Source: Anaerococcus tetradius ATCC 35098 | GTDB lineage: Bacteria; Bacillota; Clostridia; Tissierellales; Peptoniphilaceae | Direction of reading: 5' to 3' | DNA: 51,470 nucleotides | Assembly: GCF_000159095.1 (NCBI RefSeq) | Contig: NZ_GG666296.1 | Coordinates: 8,799-60,268, forward strand | Part shown: positions 1-8,783 of the stretch, in pieces | How the letters are laid out: the number at the start of each line of letters is the position of its first letter | Numbering within the stretch: the stretch's first letter is position 1 | Translations under genes and position numbers: made by a program | The notes under the pieces: model-generated | The model's input: only the letters and a program-made list of their open reading frames with translations | Databases searched by the model: none | Told to the model about the DNA's origin: nothing

Positions 1-29
1 AAATTTTTTTAAAATTTTGTTAAGGAAGT

Positions 30-62
30 CAATCAATTAATTTCTTCGAATTTAATTGATTG
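30..62 (-). terminator. Hairpin downstream of the glycosyltransferase gene
   Basis: An 11-bp perfect inverted repeat (30-40 with 52-62, arm CAATCAATTAA) lies just past the stop codon at 65. The T-run on the minus strand is not immediately adjacent, so this is a weak or processed terminator candidate. Confidence 0.4.
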
Positions 63-64
63 GT

Positions 65-1261
65 CTAGCTTATTATTTCAAATATCTTTCTTCCCATATT
101 TTTCCAAGAGTATTTTTCTATTTCTTTATTCACATCTTCTGTGAAGATTTCTTCGTCTAGTCTTTCTATTTGCTCTTCGATTTTGCCTGCTATTCTTTCT
201 ACATAGGAATCGACATCTTCTTCGTAAGGCTGGTCAACGTTTTTTATTCTTGGTAGGGCTACAAATTCTATAGCCTTTTTCTCTTTAATTATTGGGCTTA
301 ATAGTTTATCTAGACCTTCTATGTAGCTTGTTACTACTAGTTTATGGCAAGCCAAGGCTTCGATTGCCACAAGTCCCAAGGCTTCAAAGTATGATGGTAG
401 GACAAATATATCCATCTGCCTTAGATGATCTGCCATTGTTTTTTGGTCTTCGGCGTCGTGAATTATTAGATTTTCTGAATTGTCGGTATTTTCTCTTAGG
501 ATTTTCTTATCTTCTTCACTTGCATTTCCGACTATATACATTTTTATCTTTAGATATTTTTTCTCTAAGGTCTTTAGGCTTTTGGCAAGCTCAAAGACCC
601 CCTTAGACCTAGTGATTTTTCCTGCATACATTATTCTGATGATATCATCGGTTTTTGCCTTTGGGTTTTCATAGAATACTTCTTGGTTGAATCCTCCCCC
701 TATTAGACTAATTTTTTTTACTCCAAGTTTTTCCCTTATACTTTCATCTTCTTGGTCAGTTACTGTCAAAACTTGGTCGAGCTCTTTGATATGGCCTAGT
801 CTTTTTAAAAATCTAGGATATTTTTTTATCTGTCTTATGTCGGTTCCGTGGGATATGCCCACGACTTTTAAATGTGGAAATATTCTTCTTACTAAGTCTG
901 TTACAAAAAATAAGTGGTGGCTTATTACAAGCTCTGGCTTGAAAGAATCTTTTATTTCAATTAGCTTATCCCTAAAAGCTTCTTCTAGCATATCTATCTC
1001 ATCTTCACTCATCTTGCTATAAACTGTCGACTCATAGGGCATAATATCACTCATTCCACATATGTGGAATGGCAGTTTTTCTGTCATGTAGACTACTTCT
1101 TTGGAATTTTTTATAGGAAAATCAATTTCTATTGCCTCTTCTGTCCCGTAGAGGGCTAGATTTTCATGGCCCATATCTTCAAAGCTTTTTATTAAATTTG
1201 TAAAGTAGACTCCAGATCCAGTTTTTTGTGGAAGCTGGGTTAAAACGTGCAGTATCTTCAT
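65..1261 (-). CDS. Glycosyltransferase family 4 (GT-B fold)
   Basis: 398 residues. The N-terminus MKILHVLTQLPQKTGSGVYF is the usual first strand and glycine-rich loop of a GT-B glycosyltransferase. A Glycos_transf_1-type C-terminal half begins near residue 205 (IIRIMYAGKITRSKG). The sugar-nucleotide site shows FVLPSYFEALGLVAIEALAC around 290-310, with the E-x7-E pattern. It is predicted to be cytosolic; no signal peptide or membrane segment is seen. The start overlaps the stop of the upstream ABC ATPase by 4 nt (ATGA), so it is translationally coupled to a metal/phosphonate-type ABC importer. That partnership is unusual, and neither donor nor acceptor can be read from the sequence. It could act in surface polysaccharide or glycolipid synthesis. 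Confidence 0.85.
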   Translation of the reverse strand: MKILHVLTQLPQKTGSGVYFTNLIKSFEDMGHENLALYGTEEAIEIDFPIKNSKEVVYMTEKLPFHICGMSDIMPYESTVYSKMSEDEIDMLEEAFRDKLIEIKDSFKPELVISHHLFFVTDLVRRIFPHLKVVGISHGTDIRQIKKYPRFLKRLGHIKELDQVLTVTDQEDESIREKLGVKKISLIGGGFNQEVFYENPKAKTDDIIRIMYAGKITRSKGVFELAKSLKTLEKKYLKIKMYIVGNASEEDKKILRENTDNSENLIIHDAEDQKTMADHLRQMDIFVLPSYFEALGLVAIEALACHKLVVTSYIEGLDKLLSPIIKEKKAIEFVALPRIKNVDQPYEEDVDSYVERIAGKIEEQIERLDEEIFTEDVNKEIEKYSWKNMGRKIFEIIS

Positions 1262-2187
1262 CTTATTTCCTCAATCTTGTAGGTTACTTTTATCTTTTGG
1301 CCGACCTTGTATTTTTTGCCATCATTTAATTTTGTCATTTCCATTTCTCTTTTGTCGTTTTTTAGGAAAATTCCTAGCCTATCCCCATCAAAGTTAAGAT
1401 TCTCTATGACAAATTCTTCTCCCCTGTCATTTTCTATAATTTTTTCTGGTCTCACATAGCCTCCATCAAAGAGATTGGCCTTACCCATAAATTTTAGGGA
1501 AAATTCATCCTTCGGGTGATTATATATTTCTTCTGGGCTTGCCTTTTCTATGAGCCTTCCTTTATTTAATATAATTATTTCATCAGCCATAGCGAAGGCC
1601 TCATTTCGGTCGTGGGTTACAAAGATGGTCGTTATCTTAAAGTCTTTCTGTATACTCTTTATCTCTTCTTGCATTTTATTTCTCAAATTATAGTCAAGGG
1701 CTGATAGGGGCTCATCCATCAAGAGTAGTTTGGGTTTTACAACTAGGCTTCTTGCAAGTGCCACCCTTTGCTTTTGTCCACCAGATAATTCACTTTCATA
1801 TCTTTTTTCAAGGCCTTTAAGTCCAACTTTTTCAAGAACTTCCAAAGCTTTCTTCTTTTTTTCATCCTTAGCTAGGCCCTTGGCCCTGAATTTTAGACCG
1901 TACATTACATTTTCTAGGACATTCATGTGGGGAAAGATTGCATATGATTGAAAAACTGTCGAAACATCTCTTTCTTCCGGGCTTTTTTCGCTTACATCTT
2001 CTCCATCTATAATAATCTTTCCTTCATGGTCTAAAAAGCCTCCTAGGCAGTGAAGGATTGTAGACTTGCCAGATCCAGAAGGGCCCAACAGGCACAAAAA
2101 TTTTCCCTCTTCTAGGCCAAAGGATATGTCTTTTATGGCGTAGGCCTGTCCATATTTCTTAGTTAAATTTTTTATTTCTAGATACAT
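1258..2187 (-). CDS. ABC importer ATPase, iron/thiamine/aminoethylphosphonate type
   Basis: 309 residues. Walker A GPSGSGKST is at 35-43, signature LSGGQ at 134-138, Walker B LLLMDEP at 154-160, and an H-loop histidine lies in FVTHD. The last ~80 residues form a TOBE-like regulatory extension, as in FbpC/PotA/PhnT ATPases. It energises the dual-domain permease encoded immediately upstream, one base away. ATG is supported by AAGGAGATAAG. The co-encoded binding protein is of the family-1 type, which binds ferric iron, 2-aminoethylphosphonate, thiamine or polyamines. The substrate cannot be decided from the sequence. Confidence 0.9.
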   Translation of the reverse strand: MYLEIKNLTKKYGQAYAIKDISFGLEEGKFLCLLGPSGSGKSTILHCLGGFLDHEGKIIIDGEDVSEKSPEERDVSTVFQSYAIFPHMNVLENVMYGLKFRAKGLAKDEKKKKALEVLEKVGLKGLEKRYESELSGGQKQRVALARSLVVKPKLLLMDEPLSALDYNLRNKMQEEIKSIQKDFKITTIFVTHDRNEAFAMADEIIILNKGRLIEKASPEEIYNHPKDEFSLKFMGKANLFDGGYVRPEKIIENDRGEEFVIENLNFDGDRLGIFLKNDKREMEMTKLNDGKKYKVGQKIKVTYKIEEIR

Positions 2188-2188
2188 C

Positions 2189-3802
2189 TTATCTCCTTAG
2201 CCAGTGGCTTTTTTCTTTTGTAAGGACTTGGATTAGTAGGTTAAAGATTAGGCAAATCACAAGGATATAGAGGGCAATAACAGAGCCTTCATTGTATTTG
2301 CCACTGTTAATTACATCAAACATTACCAAGGTCATTAGTTTTTTGGATGGATAAACTAAAAAGATGATAGAGCCCACTGTAGTCATTGTGGTAGTGAAGG
2401 CATTTATAAGGCTTACCCTCATGCTTTCTTTACTTAGAGGAAGGATTCCATCCTTGATTTCATAAAAGGATCCCCCTCCCAAATCCCTTATTGCCTTTAA
2501 TATATTTTTATCGACAGACTTCATCGAAGCGTTAAATATCCTAGTTGAAAAAGGCAGTTGCTTAAATAAAACATTGAGGATAACTATGGCACTTGTCCCA
2601 GTTAGGTATAAGGGCTTATCCCTAAAAAATAAAAGATAGGCCAAGCCAAAAAACATGCCAGGAATTACATAAGGTAGGTTTGCAAAATAATCAATGACTT
2701 TCATATAAGAGTCTTTTTTTATTATCAAATAATATCCGATTAACATACCAAGCAAGCTCCCCCCTAGGGCTGATATAAGTGAATAAGTAATCGACCTTAT
2801 AGTAATTGAGTTGATATATCTAGCAGTATCTTTGAAGTTTTCTAAGCTAAAGACTAAGCTTCCATCTTTCATGCGGCTAAAGGCAGTAAATATTATTGAT
2901 ATATATAAGATACTTAGGGTTAAGAGGAGGAGGCTTGATATAAATGCTATCGTGTAATACAAGATAGTCTTATCATGAAGCTTGATAGCCTTTCTTTGAG
3001 ATGAAAGACCTAGACTTGTATAATTTTGCCTATTTTTCGCAAAGATAAAATAAACTAAGAGAGTCAAAAATAGAATTATTATATTCATAGACGCTGCAAG
3101 AGAAAGATTTCCATTGGCTATGACCTCAAAATATGCTTCTAAGGCTAGGACAGAAAATTTACCTCCAATTATATTAGGAGTCGCAAAATCTGCTATTGAT
3201 TTGAAAAAACTTAGCATAAAGACAGCAGAAATTCCATTTTTCATAGAAGGAAGTAGGATATCTATAATTATATTATTTGTCCTAGCCCCAAGACTTCTTG
3301 CTGAATCTATTATCCTCTGGTCAATTTTTTCTAAGAAGCCTACAAGAAGTAAGGTATTTAAGGATAGGTAAGAAATGCTTTGCATGGACATAATCCCCCA
3401 CATATTGTAGGGATTTAAGGATAGACCCAAAATCCCATAGGAAATAAAGCCTCGCCTGCCGAAAAGATTTATGTAGGAAAGACTCGTTACAAAGGGCGGA
3501 GAGATTAGTGTTATAGATAAGATAGTGGTAATTATTAGCCTAATCTTTTTGTTTGAAAAATAGAAGAAAAGACTAACAAAAACAGAGCTAACTACTGACA
3601 AGATACTAGTGCCAATGGAAAGCTTTAGAGAATTGCCTATCAACTTCTTCATCTTCAATACCCTTATTATATTAGCCAAAGTAAAGTTTGGCCCTATGAA
3701 AAAAGCCTCCTTAAAGACGAAGATTAAGGGCATTAATATAAAAATTATTACACTCAAACTTAATAGTGACGGAACTATTAAGGATTTTATTTTTTTTAGC
3801 AA
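2189..3802 (-). CDS. ABC importer permease with two fused transmembrane domains (FbpB-like)
   Basis: 537 residues with about twelve hydrophobic segments arranged as two BPD_transp_1 halves (roughly 1-265 and 275-537), the fused layout of FbpB/ThiP-type permeases. Each half has an EAA-type ATPase-coupling loop: IIDSARSLGARTNNIIIDIL near 165-185 and ILKAIRDLGGGSFYEI near 430-445. The start is TTG, not ATG, with GAGAGGG about 7 nt upstream. The gene lies between the binding-protein gene and the ATPase gene, but a strong hairpin terminator sits in the 77-nt gap upstream of it, so it is probably expressed at a lower level than the binding protein. The substrate is unknown. Confidence 0.87.
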   Translation of the reverse strand: MLKKIKSLIVPSLLSLSVIIFILMPLIFVFKEAFFIGPNFTLANIIRVLKMKKLIGNSLKLSIGTSILSVVSSVFVSLFFYFSNKKIRLIITTILSITLISPPFVTSLSYINLFGRRGFISYGILGLSLNPYNMWGIMSMQSISYLSLNTLLLVGFLEKIDQRIIDSARSLGARTNNIIIDILLPSMKNGISAVFMLSFFKSIADFATPNIIGGKFSVLALEAYFEVIANGNLSLAASMNIIILFLTLLVYFIFAKNRQNYTSLGLSSQRKAIKLHDKTILYYTIAFISSLLLLTLSILYISIIFTAFSRMKDGSLVFSLENFKDTARYINSITIRSITYSLISALGGSLLGMLIGYYLIIKKDSYMKVIDYFANLPYVIPGMFFGLAYLLFFRDKPLYLTGTSAIVILNVLFKQLPFSTRIFNASMKSVDKNILKAIRDLGGGSFYEIKDGILPLSKESMRVSLINAFTTTMTTVGSIIFLVYPSKKLMTLVMFDVINSGKYNEGSVIALYILVICLIFNLLIQVLTKEKSHWLRR

Positions 3803-3818
3803 ATCGCATCCCTCTCAC

Positions 3819-3871
3819 AAAAAAGAGCTTTTACAAGCAAACTTTTTTATAAGTTAATTTTGTAAAAGCTC
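3819..3871 (-). terminator. Intercistronic terminator between binding protein and permease
   Basis: A perfect 12-bp stem (GAGCTTTTACAA, 3860-3871 with 3825-3836 read on the minus strand) is followed by TTTTTT. It lies between the stop of the binding-protein gene and the TTG start of the permease gene. It should terminate partially, so that much more binding protein than permease/ATPase is made. Confidence 0.85.
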
Positions 3872-3879
3872 CCCAGCTA

Positions 3880-5019
3880 TTATTTTTCGCTAGCCTTATC
3901 CTTGGCTATTTCTTTGAATTTATTTAATATTTCATCTCTCTTTGTACCAAAAGTTGATAGGTCTTCGTCAATTAGCTTATCTTTTGGAAGGCCTAGGTCG
4001 AAGCCCTTGGCTCCTTCAACAATTAGTTGGTTAGTATCTTTGCCATCAATGTCAGCAATCATCTTTTGGGCTTCAGCTGTAAGCATGAAATCTTCGAAAG
4101 CTTTAGCTACATCAGCATTTTCGCTATCCTTAAATACAGCTACTCCCTCTGGTACCCAGCTAATTCCATCTTCTGGATAAACTACAGAAAGTCCGTTATC
4201 CTTAGCAGCATCGAAGGCTTTTTTATCAACTGGAATAATTCCAATAGCAAATTCTCCTTGGGCTGTCTTTTCTTGAGGGTCTTTTCCTCTTTTTGAATAG
4301 AAATCTATATTTTCGTTGATTTTTTCAAATAAAGCCCAGCCTTCTTCCTCCCCATATAGGTCTAAGAGTCCCTTTAAGGCTGCATAATTTGTTCCAGATA
4401 TAGCAGGGTTAGACATGATTATCTCTCCCTTGTACTCTTCCTTGGCAAGGTCCTTCCATGTTTTTGGTGCTTCTAGTCCCTTTTCTTTCAAAATTTTATC
4501 ATTTACAATAAAACCTACCACAGTTAGACCCTTAGAAGTATAAAAGCCATCCTTATCCCTAAACTTTTCTGGAATCTTATCTGTCATTTCTGACTTATAA
4601 GAATCAAGAAGCCCATCTTCTTTAGCTGCCATGAAAGCATCAAGTCCGCCACCAAACCACAAGTCTGCCATTGGCTTTCCTTCAGCCTTAGTTCTTGTTA
4701 TAACTTCTCCAGAAGACATTGATAAAAATTCTACCTTAGCTCCTGTAAGCTCGCTAAATTTATCGAATAAAGGTACGTAAGAATCACTTGTAGCAACTAC
4801 ATTTAAGTTTCTTCCCTTAAAATCTGGCAAAGTAAGCTCACTAGCCTTGGATGATTCTTTGTTATCCTTATTTTCTTTCTTATCTTCCTTGTTCTCATCA
4901 ACTTTAGCCTCAGTTTTTACATCGTTGTTGGCTGCTTCTTTGTTATCAGCAGCCTTTCCACATGCACTTAGTGTAAAAATCATGGTCAGTGCCAATAACA
5001 GTCTTGTTATTTTTTTCAT
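3880..5019 (-). CDS. ABC importer solute-binding lipoprotein, family 1
   Basis: 379 residues. The signal sequence has the lipobox LSACG, so Cys20 is the predicted lipid anchor. It is followed by a Lys/Asp/Glu-rich linker to about residue 60, then a two-lobed periplasmic-binding fold (SBP_bac_1/AfuA-like). Recognisable family segments include ADLWFGGGLDAFMAAKEDGL and WVPEGVAVFKDSENADVAKA. It captures the ligand at the outer face of the membrane for the permease and ATPase encoded downstream. The same family includes ferric-iron, aminoethylphosphonate and thiamine binders, and I cannot separate these by eye. A good RBS, GGGAGGAAAT, precedes the ATG. Confidence 0.88.
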   Translation of the reverse strand: MKKITRLLLALTMIFTLSACGKAADNKEAANNDVKTEAKVDENKEDKKENKDNKESSKASELTLPDFKGRNLNVVATSDSYVPLFDKFSELTGAKVEFLSMSSGEVITRTKAEGKPMADLWFGGGLDAFMAAKEDGLLDSYKSEMTDKIPEKFRDKDGFYTSKGLTVVGFIVNDKILKEKGLEAPKTWKDLAKEEYKGEIIMSNPAISGTNYAALKGLLDLYGEEEGWALFEKINENIDFYSKRGKDPQEKTAQGEFAIGIIPVDKKAFDAAKDNGLSVVYPEDGISWVPEGVAVFKDSENADVAKAFEDFMLTAEAQKMIADIDGKDTNQLIVEGAKGFDLGLPKDKLIDEDLSTFGTKRDEILNKFKEIAKDKASEK

Positions 5020-5051
5020 ATTTCCTCCCTATTAATATGTGATATACTACT

Positions 5052-5080
5052 ATCATAACATAAATAAAATATTTTATCAA
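5052..5080 (-). promoter_or_regulatory. Promoter of the binding-protein/ABC operon
   Basis: On the minus strand, -35 TTGATA (5075-5080) and -10 TATGAT (5052-5057) are separated by exactly 17 nt. The -35 overlaps one arm of a 9-bp inverted repeat (TTATCAAAA, 5074-5082 with 5102-5110), a candidate operator. Confidence 0.65.
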
Positions 5081-5195
5081 AACGATTCGCTTCTTAAAAC
5101 ATTTTGATAAATTACAATTAATTAGTAAAGTAGTTAAAGAATTATTAGAAATTTATAATATAAAAACTAAATTCTATCTAAGAGGAGGAGATAAC

Positions 5196-6110
5196 TTGTT
5201 AAAAAATAAGAAATTAGCGATTGTTTTTTCGATTTTCGCTATGCTTTTGTGGGGTTCAGCCATCCCTACCATAAAAACTACCTATCTAGAACTAGGCATT
5301 GGTCCTAGCGATACTGGACTAAAGATATTAATTGCTGGAATAAGGTTTTTCATGGCTGGAATCATAACCTTGTTATATTTTTTCATTTTTGACAGGTCTT
5401 TTAAGGATGTTAAAAAAATAAATTGGAAATTTGTCTTAATCCTGGGCTTAGTTCAAACAAGTATCCAATACTTGTTTTACTATATAGGTCTATCAAATAC
5501 CTTTGGGGTCAAATCTTCAATTATCCAGGCAGCCAATTCCTTCATAGTTGTAATATTTTCCGCCCTACTTTTGCCAGAAGATAAGATTAATTCAAAAATG
5601 ATTCTTGCCCTTATTATAGGAACAATAGGTATTGTAATAACTAACACTGGAAAACCAATAGGCGGTGAAGCTATGAAGCTTAATGGTGAGGGCTTCATCA
5701 TCATATCAACATCAATAAACGCCTTCTGCACTGTTTTAGTTAGAAAATATGGCAAGGGCATAAATGGCTTCTTGTTGACGGGAATCCAATTTTTAGTAGG
5801 CTCAATCGTCTTAATTTTAGTGGGAACTGCTGTATCATCAAATACTTTGCACTTTACAATGAAAGCGGCTATACTTCTAATCTATGCTGCCTTCATATCA
5901 GCAACTTCCTTTAGCATATGGACTAAGGTTCTACAAATCCATTCAGCTAACGAATTTGGCATTTACAAACTTTTCGTTCCATTATTTGGATCTATCCTCT
6001 CAGTGATAATCCTCGGAGAAAGTTTTACAACAAGGCTTGCTTGTGGCATGGTCCTCGTCCTATCAGCTTCCTTGATTTTAAACTTAAATAAGAAAAAGCT
6101 TAATAGATAA
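5196..6110 (+). CDS. EamA/DMT-family transporter
   Basis: 304 residues, almost wholly hydrophobic, with about ten predicted membrane helices in two EamA repeats (roughly 8-150 and 165-300). The first helix carries the family-typical start LLWGSAIPTIK, and the second repeat ends near LGESFTTRLACGMVLV. These carriers usually export or exchange amino acids or other metabolites; the substrate is unknown. Translation starts at TTG behind a very strong RBS, AGAGGAGGAG (5181-5190). It is transcribed alone and diverges from the ABC operon. A -10-like TATAAT is at 5154-5159 with a poor -35. Confidence 0.85.
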   Translation: MLKNKKLAIVFSIFAMLLWGSAIPTIKTTYLELGIGPSDTGLKILIAGIRFFMAGIITLLYFFIFDRSFKDVKKINWKFVLILGLVQTSIQYLFYYIGLSNTFGVKSSIIQAANSFIVVIFSALLLPEDKINSKMILALIIGTIGIVITNTGKPIGGEAMKLNGEGFIIISTSINAFCTVLVRKYGKGINGFLLTGIQFLVGSIVLILVGTAVSSNTLHFTMKAAILLIYAAFISATSFSIWTKVLQIHSANEFGIYKLFVPLFGSILSVIILGESFTTRLACGMVLVLSASLILNLNKKKLNR

Positions 6111-6124
6111 AGCTAAGGCTTAGA

Positions 6125-6169
6125 CCCCTATTTCAAATCACTTATTTGATTGAAATAGGGGGTTTTTTT
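6125..6169 (+). terminator. Rho-independent terminator after the EamA transporter
   Basis: A 12-bp stem, CCCCTATTTCAA/TTGAAATAGGGG (6125-6136 with 6150-6161), is followed by a run of T. Confidence 0.9.
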
Positions 6170-6383
6170 GATATTGAATTTGCTAGTCTATCTAAATTCT
6201 TTGGAAAGATTTTCTAACAAAATTTAGAAATTTCCTATTAATTTTTAATAAAGTAAAGATAAGTAAAGAAAAATCTAGTTGCCTAAAAATTTCCTTCTAT
6301 CTACAGCTAGGCTAAACTAATAACTTAACTTAGCTATTTTCTTTAATTTATGCTGGTAAATAAAAATATATTTACCAACTAAT

Positions 6384-6445
6384 TTGACTTTTAGTTTAGA
6401 ATGATTATAATTATTGTATAGCGAGTGATAATGATTATAATTATG
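6384..6445 (+). promoter_or_regulatory. ahpC promoter with two PerR/Fur-family operators
   Basis: The -35 TTGACT (6384-6389) and -10 TATAAT (6406-6411) are 16 nt apart. Box 1 (6405-6419, TTATAATTATTGTAT) overlaps the -10. Box 2 (6426-6440, TGATAATGATTATAA) follows at once. Both match the 7-1-7 PerR/Fur consensus closely. Binding over the -10 and start region should repress until peroxide oxidises the regulator. Whether PerR or Fur is the binder cannot be told from the site alone. Confidence 0.8.
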
Positions 6446-6473
6446 ACTTAGTATAAAACAAAAGGAGAAAATT

Positions 6474-7043
6474 ATGGCTTTTATAGGAAGAAAATTACCA
6501 GAATTTAGTTTAGACGCTTACAACCCAGCTAAGGAAGAATTTGTTACAATTACTGACAAGGACCTCCTTGATAAGTGGACTGTCCTCATTTTTTATCCAG
6601 CAGACTTTACTTTTGTATGTCCAACAGAGCTTGAAGACATGCAAGAATCATATAAACAATTAAAAGAACTTGGAGCTGAAGTTTATTCAGTATCTGTTGA
6701 TACACACTTTGTTCACAAGGCATGGCATGACAACAGCGAAGCAATTAGTAAGATTGAATACACAATGATTGGTGATTCAAACAAAGAACTTACTAGAGAA
6801 CTTGACCTTCTTGACCCTTCAGGCAAGGCTTTAAGGGCAACTCTTGTAGTAGATCCTGAAAATGTAATCCAAACTATCGAAATCAACGCAGATGGAATCG
6901 GTAGAAAGGCAAATGTAAATATCAACAAGATTAAAGCAGCTAAGTACGTTGCTGCCCATCCAGGTGAAGCTTGTCCTGCTAAATGGGAAAGTGAAGAAGA
7001 TGCGACCCTAACACCAGGTCTTGATCTTGTAGGAAAAATCTGA
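6474..7043 (+). CDS. ahpC: Alkyl hydroperoxide reductase peroxiredoxin subunit
   Basis: 189 residues, the usual length of a typical 2-Cys AhpC. The peroxidatic Cys49 lies in DFTFVCPTEL, and the resolving Cys167 in HPGEACPAKW near the C-terminus. It reduces hydrogen peroxide, organic hydroperoxides and probably peroxynitrite in the cytosol, and is re-reduced by AhpF, encoded 1 nt downstream. RBS AAAGGAGAAA precedes the ATG. The promoter carries two PerR/Fur-like boxes, consistent with peroxide or metal control. Confidence 0.97.
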   Translation: MAFIGRKLPEFSLDAYNPAKEEFVTITDKDLLDKWTVLIFYPADFTFVCPTELEDMQESYKQLKELGAEVYSVSVDTHFVHKAWHDNSEAISKIEYTMIGDSNKELTRELDLLDPSGKALRATLVVDPENVIQTIEINADGIGRKANVNINKIKAAKYVAAHPGEACPAKWESEEDATLTPGLDLVGKI

Positions 7044-7044
7044 T

Positions 7045-8574
7045 ATGTTAGATCAAAAACTAAAAAGCCAGCTAGCCCAATATCTTGACTTATTAAAGAC
7101 AGAAGTCGTTATTGGGCTTTCTGTCAATGAAGATGAAAATTCTAAGAAAGTTAAAGAATTTGTTGATGATGTAGCAAGTCTTTCTTCGAAAATAAAAGTC
7201 GAAGAAAAGAAACTCCAATACATTCCTTCTTTCGAGCTAAAGGGAGAATTTGACCATGGAAAAATCGTCTTTGCCGGTCTTCCTCTAGGTCACGAATTTG
7301 CGTCCTTTGCCCTTGCCCTCCTTCAAGTTGGAGGAATTGAGCCAAAGGTTGATCCTAGCATAAAGAAAAGAATCAAGGCTCTTGATGGATGTGATTTTGA
7401 AACAATAGTTTCCCTATCCTGCCACAATTGTCCAGATGTTGTCCAAGCCCTCAATATAATGGCAATCCTAAATCCTTCTGTAAATCACACAATGATTGAA
7501 GGATCCATGTTCCAAGACCTAGCAGAAGGTCGTGATGTACTTGCAGTTCCAGCTATTTTTAAAGATGGGGACTTCTTCGAGGGTGGCAAACAATCAATTG
7601 AGACTATCCTCGATAAACTCGGCTCTAAGATAGATGCCAATCACTTTGCTGATAAGGGACTTTTCGATGTCCTAATAATTGGTGGTGGTCCTGCAGCAGC
7701 AACCGCAGCAATTTATGCAGCAAGAAAAGGAATCAAGACAGGAATTATTGCAAGCGAATTTGGTGGTCAGGTAAATGAAACCCTAGGTATAGAAAATATT
7801 CCTGGCTTTAAATACACCGAAGGCCCTGATTTCATGAATCAAATGAAAGAACAAGCCCTAGCCTTGGATGTTGATATAATGACAGGAGCCCTTGCAGATA
7901 ATATAGAAAAAAAGGATGCTCTTGTTGAAATAAGCCTAGATAATGGAGCAAAATTAGAAACAAAAACTGCAATTATAGCCACAGGTGCTAGATGGAGGCT
8001 AATAGGTATCCCTGGAGAAACTGAATTTAGAAACAAGGGAGTAGCTTATTGCACCCACTGTGATGGCCCACTCTTTAAGGGCAAAAACGTAGCAGTAATC
8101 GGCGGAGGAAATTCAGGAATAGAGGCTGCAATTGATCTAGCTGGCATGGTTAAACATGTAACCGTCCTAGAATTTTTGCCAGAATTAAAGGCTGATGAAG
8201 TCCTCCAAAAAAAGGTAAAATCCCTAGCTAACGTAGATATCATAACCAACGCCCAAACGACAGGTCTATATGGTTCTAACAGACTGGAAAACCTAGAATA
8301 TACAGACAGGATTTCTGGAAAGGAAAACAAGATTGATATAGCAGGTTGCTTTATCCAAGTAGGCCTTGTGCCAAATACAGAATGGCTAGAAAAGACAGAA
8401 GTAAAACTTAGCCAAAGAGGAGAAATTATCACAGGTCCCGATGGGGCTACAAATGTAGAAGGCATCTTTGCAGCAGGAGATGTGACAGAAGAGCTATTTA
8501 AACAAATTGTTATAGCCGCAGGATCAGGTGCGACAGCAGCCCTTGGTGCTTTTAACTTCTTGATGAGAAAATAA
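7045..8574 (+). CDS. ahpF: Alkyl hydroperoxide reductase flavoprotein subunit
   Basis: 509 residues, the standard AhpF length. The N-terminal tandem thioredoxin-like part carries CHNC (Cys126/Cys129), which passes electrons to AhpC. The thioredoxin-reductase-like part follows, with the FAD motif GGGPAA at 213-218, the redox pair CTHC (Cys336/Cys339), the NAD(P)H motif GGGNSG at 353-358 and a C-terminal FAD motif in FAAGDV. It moves electrons from NAD(P)H through FAD and two disulfides to AhpC. The start lies two bases beyond the ahpC stop, so the two are co-transcribed. A terminator follows at 8625. Confidence 0.96.
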   Translation: MLDQKLKSQLAQYLDLLKTEVVIGLSVNEDENSKKVKEFVDDVASLSSKIKVEEKKLQYIPSFELKGEFDHGKIVFAGLPLGHEFASFALALLQVGGIEPKVDPSIKKRIKALDGCDFETIVSLSCHNCPDVVQALNIMAILNPSVNHTMIEGSMFQDLAEGRDVLAVPAIFKDGDFFEGGKQSIETILDKLGSKIDANHFADKGLFDVLIIGGGPAAATAAIYAARKGIKTGIIASEFGGQVNETLGIENIPGFKYTEGPDFMNQMKEQALALDVDIMTGALADNIEKKDALVEISLDNGAKLETKTAIIATGARWRLIGIPGETEFRNKGVAYCTHCDGPLFKGKNVAVIGGGNSGIEAAIDLAGMVKHVTVLEFLPELKADEVLQKKVKSLANVDIITNAQTTGLYGSNRLENLEYTDRISGKENKIDIAGCFIQVGLVPNTEWLEKTEVKLSQRGEIITGPDGATNVEGIFAAGDVTEELFKQIVIAAGSGATAALGAFNFLMRK

Positions 8575-8624
8575 AAATCTAACATATAAATTATTAATAA
8601 ACTAAACTTTAAAATCCATCCAAG

Positions 8625-8663
8625 AAACGGTCTCTTCCCCTTATGGGGATTGACCGTTTTTTA
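8625..8663 (+). terminator. Rho-independent terminator after ahpF
   Basis: A stem AAACGGTC/GACCGTTT encloses an inner stem TCCCC/GGGGA and is followed by TTTTT. Confidence 0.9.
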
Positions 8664-8783
8664 TTTTATCTTCGCAATATTTACCTATCTTCTAAATGTC
8701 TTCTACTAGACCTAAAATCCTATCCTTAAAACTGATTAGCTAATATTTATTGTAAAAAATTTTGTTAATTCCCTGTCTTTTTT

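Larger units (their letters stand above)
6111..6473 (+). other. Intergenic region: terminator, then ahpC control region
   Basis: 363 bases with no gene. The left part holds the terminator of the EamA gene. 6171-6350 is AT-rich with nothing recognisable. 6354-6377 is an 8-bp inverted repeat, and 6384-6445 is the ahpC promoter with two PerR/Fur-like boxes. Confidence 0.7.

Noticed and set aside
8046-8585. 179-residue open frame opposite ahpF
   Set aside because: It lies wholly antisense to the well-supported ahpF gene, has no RBS and no recognisable domain; it is a reading-frame shadow.
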